From the NCBI GenBank assembly GCA_002842755.1, contig PHDU01000011.1, positions 1 through 64,000 on the forward strand: a stretch of DNA of 64,000 nt, given 5' to 3'. Positions 1 through 9,114 of the stretch are shown one piece after another. Source of the stretch: Bacteroidetes bacterium HGW-Bacteroidetes-1 (GTDB lineage: Bacteria > Bacteroidota > Bacteroidia > Bacteroidales > F082). The notes under the pieces were generated by a model. It saw only the letters and a list, made by a program, of their open reading frames with translations. It was not told where the DNA came from and did not search any database. How positions within the stretch are numbered: position 1 is the first letter of the stretch; every line of letters begins with the position of its first letter. The translations under genes and the position numbers were made by a program.

Positions 1-313
1 CGATCTTTGTTTGCAGCATATCCGAATAAGACACCGTCAGCGACAGGCTGATATAGACAGATATTATAAGCCAAAATCATTTTAGTAAAGTAGAAATAAT
101 GTCACTCTAAGAAAAACCAATTGTCTTAACTCTAATACCTAATTCATTATCAATTAGTTGGAAAAATCCACATTCATTGAATGAGTTATTAACAAAAGAA
201 ATGCCTGCAAAAGGACTTAGGTTTGATGATATTTTTTGTAATTTCACGTTTGAAAAAGTTATCGTTCCTACTTTGTTTGTTTCGTAGCACTAAAATAGGT
301 GATCTTTTTCAAC
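1..313 (-). pseudogene. IS1380-type transposase N-terminal remnant (decayed)
   Basis: Reading the minus strand from about 313 leftwards gives a clean coding-like stretch interrupted by stops. VEKDHLF is followed by a TAG (290-292), then CYETNKVGTI and about 60 codons containing SNLSPFAGISFVNNSF and FFQLIDNELGIR, then GFS and a second TAG (107-109), after which SDII follows in frame. The order 'SPFxGxxFVNxxF...LID..LG...GFSYSDI' resembles the N-terminus of IS1380-family DDE transposases. The TAG after GFS sits where a Tyr codon would be expected. There is no intact start, and the piece runs off the left edge. I infer a dead insertion-sequence fragment; the family call comes from memory of the motif only. 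Confidence 0.42.
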
Positions 314-357
314 CGTTAAAACGTTGTGTAAAATACTTATACACAATGTTTTAACGG
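313..357. repeat. Inverted repeat, 18-bp arms
   Basis: Arms at 313-330 (CCGTTAAAACGTTGTGTA) and 340-357 (TACACAATGTTTTAACGG) pair over 18 positions with one G-T mismatch, around a 9-bp spacer. The repeat lies between the transposase remnant and the signal-peptide start of the next gene. It could be an insertion-sequence end, a recombination site remnant or a hairpin in the leader RNA; nothing visible decides between these. An upstream in-frame ATG at 324 lies inside the repeat, one reason to reject it as the gene start. Confidence 0.7.
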
Positions 358-410
358 CTTTTGTCAGTAACTATCTTGCGGATTTAAGGTGTAATAATAA
401 AAACGACACA

Positions 411-2003
411 ATGAAACGACTAATCTTACTTTTGACATTGATTGGAATAATGACAAACACTTACTCTCAATCGACTTTGTTGTGGTCTAAGGACTTTACA
501 ACTGGGCTTAATAATTATTATTCGGAATATCCCAGTATTCAGTCAATTGCAGACACAATAAAAGTTATTGGTAGAAAAAATACAGCCAACGGACAAAGAC
601 TATTAATCGTGAAGTATGACCTGTTTGGCGACACGATTTCAACAAAAACCTATGGAAACGACTCTGTGTTTAACAATTCTATTATTGACTACAAATTCGA
701 TACATTAAATCACGTCTATATTTTAAGTAAAGAACAACTTGGTTTTTACAAATCGAAAATCGTTCTTCAAAAATATTCTTTGGAAGGAAATTTAATTTGG
801 GTTGAGCAAATTCAAAATCCTGCTGACACATCATACACCCCTCGTTCATTAGGTTTAGCAAATGACACTTGCTTATTTATTACAGCGTACAAAGAGTATG
901 ACTACCCCGAACTAGGAGATGATGTGATTTTTACAACTACGCTATCACAATTATATAATTACAATGCAAATGGAAATCAATTGTGGCAAAGAGAATTTAA
1001 TCCGACCACAGAGTTAAATTGGTTTTCATCCGACATTTTTATTCATAACAACACGGTATTTCTGTTTGCAAATAATAACAGATTGGTAAAAGTTGACATA
1101 AATAACAATCTTACAATAAACACAAATACAGGACTACTCAATGGTGTTGGGAATGTACAATTAACACCAGATAATAATCTTTTAATAACTGCATTTTTTG
1201 GTAGGTATAGAATTTCAAAAGTAAATCTGAATGGAACAGTTATATGGACATATGACCACGGGACAAACCTCCCAAGTAATGTTTTTGCAGATGAAATTAA
1301 CTATACTCTACAAGATTCAATCGGTAATATCTTAATTACTGGTAGACATAACGGACCGAACTACGGCACTCCAACTTATACCAACGCAGATATTCTAACA
1401 ATCAAATTTAATAGTAATGGAAATTTGCTTTGGCAAAACCGATATGAATTTGGCGTTAATAATGCTGACATTGGAAATGTAATTGAATTAAAAAATGGCA
1501 ACATCTATATAGGTGGACAAAGCCAAAGTTTAGGAGTAGGGACAGGTTACGATTATGTTGTATTAAAAATTGATTCTGCAACAGGTCTGTTAACTGGTGT
1601 TTACAGATATGACGGTCTTGCAAATGGAGATGACGCAATTTCTTCTTTGTATGTTTTTGAAAATGGAAATGTAGCATTGACAGGGTTGAGTTATATAAAT
1701 TCTCAATACGACTGGACTACCCAACTACTTTCAGATGTCGTTTTATCTGTTCAAAATATTGGTTTTGATAACAACTTCCAAGTTTATCCTAATCCAACTG
1801 CTAGTGGAGAGTTTCTGACAATTGTAGGTAACGGAATTAAATCATATTCAATAATTTCAACTGTTGGTCAAATAGTTCAACAAGGAACACTTGAAGCAAA
1901 TGAATTAAATTCAATACACATTGACAATGTTACGACTGGAATGTATTTACTTTATCTAAAATCAGACAACGGAATAATGACACGAAAACTAATAGTGAAA
2001 TAG
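411..2003 (+). CDS. T9SS-exported protein of unknown function, type A sorting domain
   Basis: Start chosen at 411 because MKRLILLLTLIGIMTNTYSQS is a good signal peptide, whereas the longer frame from 324 begins inside an inverted repeat. The roughly 530-residue protein has repeated short segments of the type 'NGNxLWQxxY' and 'DSIGNILITGRHNG', as in secreted proteins with beta-propeller-like WD/SBBP-style repeats. It ends with a typical type IX secretion C-terminal domain: VYPNPTASGEF, then IISTVGQIV, then GMYLLYLKSDNG and RKLIVK. It should cross the outer membrane by the T9SS and be released or surface-anchored. It stands alone between two transposase remnants, so it may be an accessory gene. 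The function of the body is unknown. Confidence 0.75.
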   Translation: MKRLILLLTLIGIMTNTYSQSTLLWSKDFTTGLNNYYSEYPSIQSIADTIKVIGRKNTANGQRLLIVKYDLFGDTISTKTYGNDSVFNNSIIDYKFDTLNHVYILSKEQLGFYKSKIVLQKYSLEGNLIWVEQIQNPADTSYTPRSLGLANDTCLFITAYKEYDYPELGDDVIFTTTLSQLYNYNANGNQLWQREFNPTTELNWFSSDIFIHNNTVFLFANNNRLVKVDINNNLTINTNTGLLNGVGNVQLTPDNNLLITAFFGRYRISKVNLNGTVIWTYDHGTNLPSNVFADEINYTLQDSIGNILITGRHNGPNYGTPTYTNADILTIKFNSNGNLLWQNRYEFGVNNADIGNVIELKNGNIYIGGQSQSLGVGTGYDYVVLKIDSATGLLTGVYRYDGLANGDDAISSLYVFENGNVALTGLSYINSQYDWTTQLLSDVVLSVQNIGFDNNFQVYPNPTASGEFLTIVGNGIKSYSIISTVGQIVQQGTLEANELNSIHIDNVTTGMYLLYLKSDNGIMTRKLIVK

Positions 2004-2370
2004 AATTACTGTGCATAACACTAAGTCGAATAACCGAAAAGCCCTAAAAAAAGAACCATTATACTGCTGAGGTGGAATGGCTTTTTGGTCTATTCGCTGT
2101 TCGGCGAAACCCGTAGTGACTAACCTGCCTTATGGAGAAAAGTAAGTGATTTTTTGGCGTTGAGAGATGAATGACAATACATCTGTTGTAGGTTTTTGGG
2201 TAAGATTCTGTAAGCTTTTGATACGACTTTCGTTCATTTTGCTGATTTTGTTGTTGAGAAAACGATTCATATTCCGGAAAAAAGGTTTCTTTTTTATTTT
2301 TCGACAAAACACTTGCTTTTCGCCCGTTAGAGCAAACTGATAGCAGGATAATTTATTTTAAAACAGTTGA
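2004..2370. other. Non-coding accessory spacer
   Basis: No supported gene. Two overlapping minus-strand open frames (up to 82 codons within 2059-2312) have low-complexity, Lys/Gln/Ser-rich translations with no family resemblance and no start context, and I do not accept them. The stretch just after the preceding gene (GTGCATAACAC near 2010) hints at a decayed element boundary, but it has no inverted partner. Confidence 0.5.
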
Positions 2371-2523
2371 AAAACAAGGCGTTAGCGGACTTCCACGGTT
2401 GTTGGGATACAACACGCCTGTGAGCATCATGCGGCCTGTTTTGCATTTTGGACACCGGTCGATGTCAATTCCATAACATTCCAGCATTAGCAGCTGGTAA
2501 GACGGGCACAGAGATATGATCCT
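2371..2523 (-). pseudogene. IS91-type transposase C-terminal remnant
   Basis: On the minus strand an open stretch of about 50 codons ends at a stop near 2371. It contains YQLLMLECYGIDID, then RCPKCKTGRMML and TGVLYPNNRGSP. The string 'L..xGIDI..CP.CK.G.M' with its CxxC pair followed by a basic/Met segment is the usual C-terminal tail of IS91-family (Y2) transposases in Bacteroidota. Stops occur directly upstream in the same frame, so only the tail survives. Seen: the open stretch and motif. Known: the tail motif of the family. Inferred: a dead element marking past transposition here. Confidence 0.5.
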
Positions 2524-2675
2524 AAAGAAATGATATTTTTTTTTCAGAAGTTTCGTGGCTATTTAGAATCCTTATAAATATCCAATTCTGATTGATCAAC
2601 AATTCCTAAATCAGATGAGATGATTACATTTGTTTCCTAAAATATTTTGATTGTTTTTTTAACAAAAATTAAATA

Positions 2676-5600
2676 ATGAACAAATATTATCATTCCAAAA
2701 GAAATACCATTATAATGGCATTTCTTATGCTTCTCAATTTTGCAGCATTTTCACAACGTAATGAATTTCGATTTGACACGCAGAGCGAAAAGGAAGGATT
2801 TCTAATTCAGAGATCTGACGTTTCAACGTTAAGTTTTTCATACAGCATTCCGGCGATGATTATCGATGAATTTGAATCAAATGGTTTTTCTGGTCAAGTT
2901 ATAGAACTGAATGGAATTAACCTTCCTGCAGATGCTGGCGCTCCCAATCTGCCTGCAAGCAGTCGTTTTGTTGCCATTCCAAACGGTGCTAAAGCTTCAC
3001 TAAAAATAAACAGTCTTAGAAAGCAGGTTTTACAAAATATTGATCTTTTACCGGCTGCTGAAATCCCGCTTGGTGATGATGACAGTCCGCTTCAATACAT
3101 AAAAGACCAATCCATTTATAGCAAAGACGGGTTTTATCCGGCCGAACCTTTTAAACTCTCAGAAACAACCTCAATACGTGGGATCGAAGTTGTTATGGCA
3201 GGAATCACACCTTTTCAATACAATCCCGTTACAAAAGAACTCATTGTTTATTATGATATTAATGCTGAAATTATATTTGAAGGCGGCAACGGCTATTTTG
3301 GAGACGATCGTCTGAGAAGTCGTTGGTGGGACCCTATTTTGATGGATAATATAATAAACAGCAGCGTTTTACCGCAGATTGATTATTCGAAACGCTCACT
3401 TGATTTTTTCAATTCCCGTGAAGAAGGATGTGAATATCTTATCATTGTTCCTAACAGCACAATATTTGCACAATGGGCCGATTCAATCAAAATTTTCCGC
3501 CAACATCAGGGTATTATTACTAAAGTAGTCAACCTTAGCGAAGTAGGTGGAAACACTGTAACCGCCATAGAAAGCTATATTAACAATGCTTTCAACACCT
3601 GGACACTGGTTCCTTCGGCGGTATTACTCTTGGGTGATTACAGCACTAATGCTGCTGATGGTATCATTTCTCACACCTTGAACGATCATCCGGGAGGATA
3701 TAACCCTTACATTTCTGACAATCCATTTTCAGACGTTTCAGGCAACAAACTTCCAGATATCGTTTTTGCACGTATCACTGCACAAAACGAACAGCAACTG
3801 CAGCATTTGATCAACAAGTTTTTAAGTTATGAACGCACCCCTCCTACCAGCGTAGATTTCTATGACCACCCCATAACAGCAATGGGATGGCAAACCGAAA
3901 GATGGTTCCAACTTTGTTCTGAAACAGTGAATGGTTTCTGGGAACACGGCCTTGGAAAAAATCCTGTTCGTGAAAATGCTATCTACTCAGGTTCTCCAGG
4001 AGGAGCATGGTCGTCAAACGCAAATACCAATACAGTTGTTAACTTCTTTGGACCTAACGGGCTCAATTACATACCTTCCAACACTGCACATCTTACTGAT
4101 TGGGGCAGTAACGCAACAAGAGTAAACAACAGTATCAACAGCGGAGCTTTCATGCTTCAGCATCGCGACCACGGTATGGAGACCGGATGGGGCGAGCCTT
4201 CATATACCAATGGCAACATGGGAGGACTTACAAACCAAGATCTTACTTTTGTAATGTCCATAAATTGCCTAACCGGAAAATTCAACTACAGCAGCGAGTG
4301 TTTTACAGAAAAAATGCACCGACATGCTAATGGCGCTCTCGGCCTGATTGCAGCTACTGAGGTGTCCTATTCATTCGTTAACGATGTTTATGTTTGGGGA
4401 GCTTATGACAATATGTGGCCCCAGTTTATGCCTGATTTTGGCACAACTCCGGCTGAAAGAGGTATCCTTCCGGCATTTTCAAATGCCGCAGGTAAATACT
4501 TTCTTCAACAATCGAACTGGCCATATAACCCTGAACACAAAAATATTACCTACAATCTTTTCCATCATCATGGCGATGCTTTCATGACCGTTTATTCTGA
4601 AGTACCTCAAAATCTTACTGTAAACCATATGCCCGTTTTACTCAGTGGTATGGACATTTTCGAAGTGACTGCAAACGAAGGTGCTCTCATAGCACTCAGT
4701 GTAAATGATCAAATTATCGGAGTTGGTACAGGTACTGGCTCTGTGTTGCAAATTCCGATTATAGCACAAGAACCAGAAAATCAAATACGTATTACGGTTA
4801 CACTACAAAATTATTATCGATATGAGCAAGTAATCGGTTGCATACCACCAGATGGCGCTTATATGATATACAATTCTTTAGTAGTAAACGATGAAAACGG
4901 TAATAACAATGGGCTAATTGACTATGGAGAAAATATTTATCTTGATATAGCATTAAAAAATGTTGGCAGCGAACTTGCCGAAAATATTTCGGTTACTGCC
5001 TCAACAGCTTCCCCTTTTGTTTCCATGGTGAATTCTACTTTTGAGGTTGGCAATGTTGAACCAGGGTCAATTGTAATTACACCATCAGCACTAGAGTTTA
5101 GTGTTTCTGACAATATTCCTAACAATCAAAACATCCCATTCACGCTCACCATTACAAGTGGGGATATTGAATGGACAAGTCAATTTGTCACCAAAGCATT
5201 TGCGCCTTCCTTCAATATCGGGAATTTTACAATTAACGACACGCAAGGCAATGGAAATGGACGTCTTGATCCAGGCGAAACCGTCGAAATTAGTTTTATA
5301 ACAACCAATAATGGACAAAGCGATGCTTTCAATGCTACAGGTACAATGCTCATTACCGGACCTTTTCTGACTGTCACTGATCAAACGCAACAGATTCAGC
5401 AGATTTCAGCAGGAGAGATCCTAACAACTACTTTTATAGTTGAGGTAAGTGGCGGTGCGCCAATAGGGGCTCTTGCTTCATTTGGTTTTAACATATCTGC
5501 CGGTGCCTATCAGGCTGAAAAAATGTTTAATGCAAAAATCGGATTGATACTTGAAGATTTTGAATCAGGTGATTTCAGTCAGTTTGACTGGGTAAGCGGA

Positions 5601-7541
5601 GGAAATCAACCCTGGCAGATTATCAATCAAAATCCATTTGCAGGAGTTTATTCAGCGCGTTCAGGAACCATTAGCCATAACCAAAGTTCGCAAATGATTG
5701 TCCAGTACGAAGTTGGTTTAGCAGATACCATTTCGTTTTACTATAAAGTCTCATCAGAAAGCGGATACGATTATCTTCGTTTTTGGGTCAACAACGTTAA
5801 AGTGGGCGAATGGGCCGGTGCTGTTGACTGGACAAAAGCCAATGTCCCGGTAACAGCAGGAATTAAAACCTTTAAATGGGAATATATGAAAGATGGATCA
5901 GTTTCAAATGGTGATGATTGCGGCTGGATTGATGATATTGTTTTTCCTCCTATGGCTACTACTACTGCCTGGGCAGGCAATGACTTAAATATTTGCGAAG
6001 GTAATACAGCGCAAATGAATGCCTCTGCTACCAACTTCACATCACTGATGTGGACGACTTCAGGCACCGGAAGTTTCAACGATGCTACGATCCTGAACCC
6101 CATTTATACTCCAAGTGAAGCCGATCAAATAGCTGGTAATATAACACTTACAATAACTGTTAGCGGAACCAGCACTATCACAGATAATGTAATCCTTAAC
6201 CTGTTTCCAGCACCACAGGTAACGGCAGGTTCTGATGCAATAATTTGTCCCGGTACATCATTTTCAATCACGGAAGTCGAAGCAATCAATCACATTTCGA
6301 TTCTTTGGACCACAACCGGCGATGGAAGCTTTGATGATGAAAGTCTCCTTCATCCGCTTTATACCCCAGGTGAAACTGACATTGCAAACGGAACAGCAGT
6401 TCTTACCATTACTCTGATTGGGCAGGGAGACTGCAGCAACGTTTCTGATGCGCTTACTTTAGATATCTATGCAGTTCCATTGGTTGAATTGGGTGAAGAT
6501 CTGTCCATCTGTGCAGGGAGCAACATTCCTGCTTTTGAAAATGTTGTTGCTGAAAACTATGAATCCCTGATCTGGTCATGCAGCGGCGATGGAACCTTCA
6601 GCGATAACGGGAATATGCAAACAAACTATAATCCTGGCAATAATGATGTTACAAACGGGATCGTTACTATTTACCTTTCTGCAAACAGCGAAGGCAATTG
6701 TATGGTAGTTACTGACAGCCTTTTACTGGTGATACATCCACTTCCTGCGCTTAGTTTCGGAATAGATCAAACCATTTGTTTGGGCCAGGAAACCAATGTT
6801 GAGGTTACCCTTACAGGCCAGGCTCCCTGGCAGGTTATTATGGCTGATCCATTTCCTGCCCAAACCATAGAATCTTCACCCTTTGTGATGACAATTACAC
6901 CCGAAAGCAGTACACAAATAACTGCAATCTCCCTTTCTGATGTTAACTGCTCAGCAAGTTCTGATGCAAATACCTGGCTTCACGTTATTGACACACCCGA
7001 AAAGCCTGATGCTCCTTCCGGTATTGATACCGTTGACCTTGTAAATGGTTTTTATTCTGAATATACGATCCCGGGAGTTGAAAATGCTTCGGACTATCAG
7101 GTTGAAATGGACCCTGCAACAGCTGGCACGATCAATATTAACGATCTTGAATTGATTATCAGTTGGAGTGCAGATTTCAGGGGACAAGCATCTTTAAAAG
7201 TTAAAGCTTCAAATATGTGTGGCGAGAGTGACTGGTCAGAGCCGAAAATAATGCAAGTTATCAGCACCATTGGTTTAGAAGAGTTTAACGCTAATAATAT
7301 CAGGATTTATCCGAATCCAACTACCGATATTTTTGTTTTAGAAATCATTGGCTTGGAGGCAGATCATGCAAAAATTCGAATAAACGACCTCACAGGAAGG
7401 CTGGTTTATTTTGAAAACCTAAAGGATATTGGCGCAGGATTCAGCAAACAAATCAGCATGCATGGATTAAAGCGTGGTGTTTATTTCATTGGTCTCGAGT
7501 CTCAATATCTTCGTATCAATAAGAAACTAATTCTGAAGTAA
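2676..7541 (+). CDS. Gingipain-like C25 family cysteine peptidase, multidomain, T9SS-exported
   Basis: A 1621-residue secreted peptidase. Signal peptide at 1-26 (ends AAFSQ). A C25-type propeptide-like region precedes the catalytic domain (about 250-640), which carries LLLGDYST, the probable catalytic His499 in QHRDHGMETGW and nucleophile Cys531 in MSINCLTGKF, 32 residues apart as in gingipains. Then follow CARDB/Ig-like repeats (about 730-950), a MAM-like 'FESGDFSQFDW' module (about 960-1090), and four Cys-starting Ig-like repeats near 1100, 1185, 1275 and 1360. The end is a T9SS type A sorting domain (IRIYPNPTTDIFVLEI to RINKKLILK). The protein should act at the cell surface or outside, degrading proteins or peptides. 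It is monocistronic, followed by a strong hairpin terminator. Substrate unknown. Confidence 0.88.
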   Translation: MNKYYHSKRNTIIMAFLMLLNFAAFSQRNEFRFDTQSEKEGFLIQRSDVSTLSFSYSIPAMIIDEFESNGFSGQVIELNGINLPADAGAPNLPASSRFVAIPNGAKASLKINSLRKQVLQNIDLLPAAEIPLGDDDSPLQYIKDQSIYSKDGFYPAEPFKLSETTSIRGIEVVMAGITPFQYNPVTKELIVYYDINAEIIFEGGNGYFGDDRLRSRWWDPILMDNIINSSVLPQIDYSKRSLDFFNSREEGCEYLIIVPNSTIFAQWADSIKIFRQHQGIITKVVNLSEVGGNTVTAIESYINNAFNTWTLVPSAVLLLGDYSTNAADGIISHTLNDHPGGYNPYISDNPFSDVSGNKLPDIVFARITAQNEQQLQHLINKFLSYERTPPTSVDFYDHPITAMGWQTERWFQLCSETVNGFWEHGLGKNPVRENAIYSGSPGGAWSSNANTNTVVNFFGPNGLNYIPSNTAHLTDWGSNATRVNNSINSGAFMLQHRDHGMETGWGEPSYTNGNMGGLTNQDLTFVMSINCLTGKFNYSSECFTEKMHRHANGALGLIAATEVSYSFVNDVYVWGAYDNMWPQFMPDFGTTPAERGILPAFSNAAGKYFLQQSNWPYNPEHKNITYNLFHHHGDAFMTVYSEVPQNLTVNHMPVLLSGMDIFEVTANEGALIALSVNDQIIGVGTGTGSVLQIPIIAQEPENQIRITVTLQNYYRYEQVIGCIPPDGAYMIYNSLVVNDENGNNNGLIDYGENIYLDIALKNVGSELAENISVTASTASPFVSMVNSTFEVGNVEPGSIVITPSALEFSVSDNIPNNQNIPFTLTITSGDIEWTSQFVTKAFAPSFNIGNFTINDTQGNGNGRLDPGETVEISFITTNNGQSDAFNATGTMLITGPFLTVTDQTQQIQQISAGEILTTTFIVEVSGGAPIGALASFGFNISAGAYQAEKMFNAKIGLILEDFESGDFSQFDWVSGGNQPWQIINQNPFAGVYSARSGTISHNQSSQMIVQYEVGLADTISFYYKVSSESGYDYLRFWVNNVKVGEWAGAVDWTKANVPVTAGIKTFKWEYMKDGSVSNGDDCGWIDDIVFPPMATTTAWAGNDLNICEGNTAQMNASATNFTSLMWTTSGTGSFNDATILNPIYTPSEADQIAGNITLTITVSGTSTITDNVILNLFPAPQVTAGSDAIICPGTSFSITEVEAINHISILWTTTGDGSFDDESLLHPLYTPGETDIANGTAVLTITLIGQGDCSNVSDALTLDIYAVPLVELGEDLSICAGSNIPAFENVVAENYESLIWSCSGDGTFSDNGNMQTNYNPGNNDVTNGIVTIYLSANSEGNCMVVTDSLLLVIHPLPALSFGIDQTICLGQETNVEVTLTGQAPWQVIMADPFPAQTIESSPFVMTITPESSTQITAISLSDVNCSASSDANTWLHVIDTPEKPDAPSGIDTVDLVNGFYSEYTIPGVENASDYQVEMDPATAGTININDLELIISWSADFRGQASLKVKASNMCGESDWSEPKIMQVISTIGLEEFNANNIRIYPNPTTDIFVLEIIGLEADHAKIRINDLTGRLVYFENLKDIGAGFSKQISMHGLKRGVYFIGLESQYLRINKKLILK

Positions 7542-7550
7542 ACTGCGTTT

Positions 7551-7590
7551 AAACCAGGTGAGAATATTGGCATGTTTTCACCTGGTTTTT
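7551..7590 (+). terminator. Rho-independent terminator after the C25 peptidase gene
   Basis: Stem AAACCAGGTGA (7551-7561) pairs perfectly with TCACCTGGTTT (7578-7588) around a 16-nt loop and runs into TTTT. It lies 10 bp after the stop codon. Confidence 0.85.
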
Positions 7591-7797
7591 ATAATACCCT
7601 CAAAAGGGGTTGCTAAAAGATAATCTTAAAGATGAATTTAGATGCTTGTTGTAGTGGATTTTGAAAAAACCCGTTCTGAAATATGGCTGCATTAAAATAT
7701 TAGATATTAAAAAAACTATAAAAATAGTGTGTAAAAGAATGAATTAGAAACAGTTTACTTAAGAACAAGTTTTTTATAAACCCAGAAAAAGATTCCA

Positions 7798-8319
7798 ATG
7801 AAAGTGGTTATTCATACTCTCATTATAATTTCATTATTTTTTGTGAGTTGTAAAAAAAACGACAACTCTGAGCTTAAAGATGAAAAACAAGTTTTATATG
7901 AAAGCAACTTAGCTTTTTTAAATTCCGATTGGACTTTTGATAAAACAGGGGATTCTTTAAAAGATCAAATTATTGGTTTATGGTTATCAGAAAAAGTAAG
8001 TTATGATTCGATTAATTGTAACGATTGTGACAGTTTATTTACTTGGGTTATAGAATCAACGGGAATAATGGTGACAAGAAATAATGACGGGGGAGATCAT
8101 GGAACCAAATATGGAAATTGGGCGGTTGACGCAGATAAAAAATTTCTCTTTTATAGTTATAAACAATATTCAAACGCTGGCACACTTACGGACTATGTAA
8201 TTATGACTGATACAGTAAGAATTGAATATTTAGATTTGCCCAATTTATGGACACGTCAAGTTATTAGTAATACTACTAAGCTTGATGTAAGGTTTAGAAA
8301 ACTAAACGAAAAAATATAA
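7798..8319 (+). CDS. Orphan lipoprotein, possibly lipocalin-like
   Basis: A 173-residue protein with a lipoprotein signal (MKVVIHTLIIISLFFVSCKK, lipobox Cys18). The mature part has 'IIGLWLSEKVSYDS', a CNDCDSLF pair of cysteines, and 'GNWAVDADKKFLFYSYKQ', the pattern of short beta-strand lipocalin-like domains (G-x-W near the start, then alternating strands). The codon use is AT-rich, and the gene is isolated with more than 250 bp of AT-rich non-coding DNA upstream, which suggests an accessory gene. I do not recognise a specific family, and the lipocalin-like idea is inference only. Confidence 0.6.
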   Translation: MKVVIHTLIIISLFFVSCKKNDNSELKDEKQVLYESNLAFLNSDWTFDKTGDSLKDQIIGLWLSEKVSYDSINCNDCDSLFTWVIESTGIMVTRNNDGGDHGTKYGNWAVDADKKFLFYSYKQYSNAGTLTDYVIMTDTVRIEYLDLPNLWTRQVISNTTKLDVRFRKLNEKI

Positions 8320-8382
8320 ACGCACTTCAAGCGCTATAACAAATGCAGCAATGCGTGTTTTAAGTTGATTTTCTATATCAGC

Positions 8383-8946
8383 CTATTTCGTTTGATTTTC
8401 CAAACTTAAATTGAAAAATTCAGGATAACGGGCTGTTTTTGTTTTGTAGAAAGACTCTATTGTCTCCATATCTTTTTCAAAATCACCGTTAGGATATATA
8501 ACAGGTCCAAAACCTCCTTCTTTGTTGGCATAATCAACAAAGCCACAGACAATTGGAATGTCAGCCTTTAAAGCAATATAATAAAATCCTCTTTTCCAAT
8601 TTGTTACGAGCTTACGGGTACCTTCAGGAGTAATCACTACATTCAAAATATCATAATCATCAAACAATGCTGCGACCTGCTCAACAAGGTTTGTGCTTTT
8701 TCCTCTATCGACAGGGATACCACCCATTCGCTTCGCTAAAAAACCCATCGGATGATCAAAAGCTTCCTTTTTGATGAGAAATTTTACAGGCACTCCCAAA
8801 CCCCAATAAGCGAGACGACCAATGATAAAGTCCCAGTTACTTGTATGAGGTGCAGCAAGAATCACACATTTCTTAATTTCAAGCGGAATTGAACCTACAA
8901 TGTCCCACCCCATGAGCTTTAAGATCAACTTCGCTATTATCTTCAT
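8383..8946 (-). CDS. 1-acylglycerol-3-phosphate acyltransferase-like protein (PlsC superfamily)
   Basis: A 187-residue acyltransferase. The HX4D active-site motif is visible as HTSNWD (about residues 33-38), with the glycerophosphate-binding GGIPVDRG segment and the EGTR motif (TPEGTRKL) at the expected spacing. No long membrane segment beyond the N-terminal amphipathic region. It would transfer an acyl group to a lysophospholipid or similar lipid acceptor at the inner membrane. It is shorter than canonical PlsC (about 240 residues) and matches the short, single-domain Bacteroidota members, whose substrate may not be lysophosphatidate. Transcribed alone, with a TACTTTTG -7 box just upstream. 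Confidence 0.82.
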   Translation of the reverse strand: MKIIAKLILKLMGWDIVGSIPLEIKKCVILAAPHTSNWDFIIGRLAYWGLGVPVKFLIKKEAFDHPMGFLAKRMGGIPVDRGKSTNLVEQVAALFDDYDILNVVITPEGTRKLVTNWKRGFYYIALKADIPIVCGFVDYANKEGGFGPVIYPNGDFEKDMETIESFYKTKTARYPEFFNLSLENQTK

Positions 8947-8962
8947 TCAATTTAGTTTTGGA

Positions 8963-8970
8963 CAAAAGTA
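8963..8970 (-). promoter_or_regulatory. Bacteroidota-type -7 box of the acyltransferase gene
   Basis: TACTTTTG (TAnnTTTG consensus) lies 16 bp upstream of the start codon, with a TTG 20 bp further upstream that can serve as the -33 element. Confidence 0.6.
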
Positions 8971-9068
8971 GAAAACAATAACCGGATATCCAACAACATA
9001 AATATCAATGAATTATTATCAATCTGAAAAATGTTTGAAAGAGGAGTTAAATGTTGAAAATAAAAAAA

Positions 9069-9092
9069 AGGCACCAGCTAAAACCAGTGCCT
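9069..9092 (-). terminator. Terminator of the small three-repeat protein gene
   Basis: On the minus strand AGGCACTGG, TTTTAG loop, CTGGTGCCT forms a 9-bp stem (two G-U pairs) followed by eight T. It lies about 20 bp after the stop codon at 9115. Confidence 0.85.
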
Positions 9093-9114
9093 GTTTATGA
9101 AGAGCTTACTAACA

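Noticed and set aside
324-410. Upstream extension of the first T9SS cargo gene to the ATG at 324
   Set aside because: The start would lie inside an inverted repeat and the extra 29 residues would bury a good signal peptide that begins at 411.
2059-2312. Two overlapping minus-strand open frames (60 and 82 codons)
   Set aside because: Low-complexity translation, no family pattern, no promoter or start context, and located in a patch with decayed mobile elements.
8320-8375. GCGCTATAACAAATGC...GCGTG after the orphan lipoprotein gene, reminiscent of an integron attC site
   Set aside because: No R'/R'' core pair or convincing fold at the expected spacing, and no integrase in the window; too weak to call.
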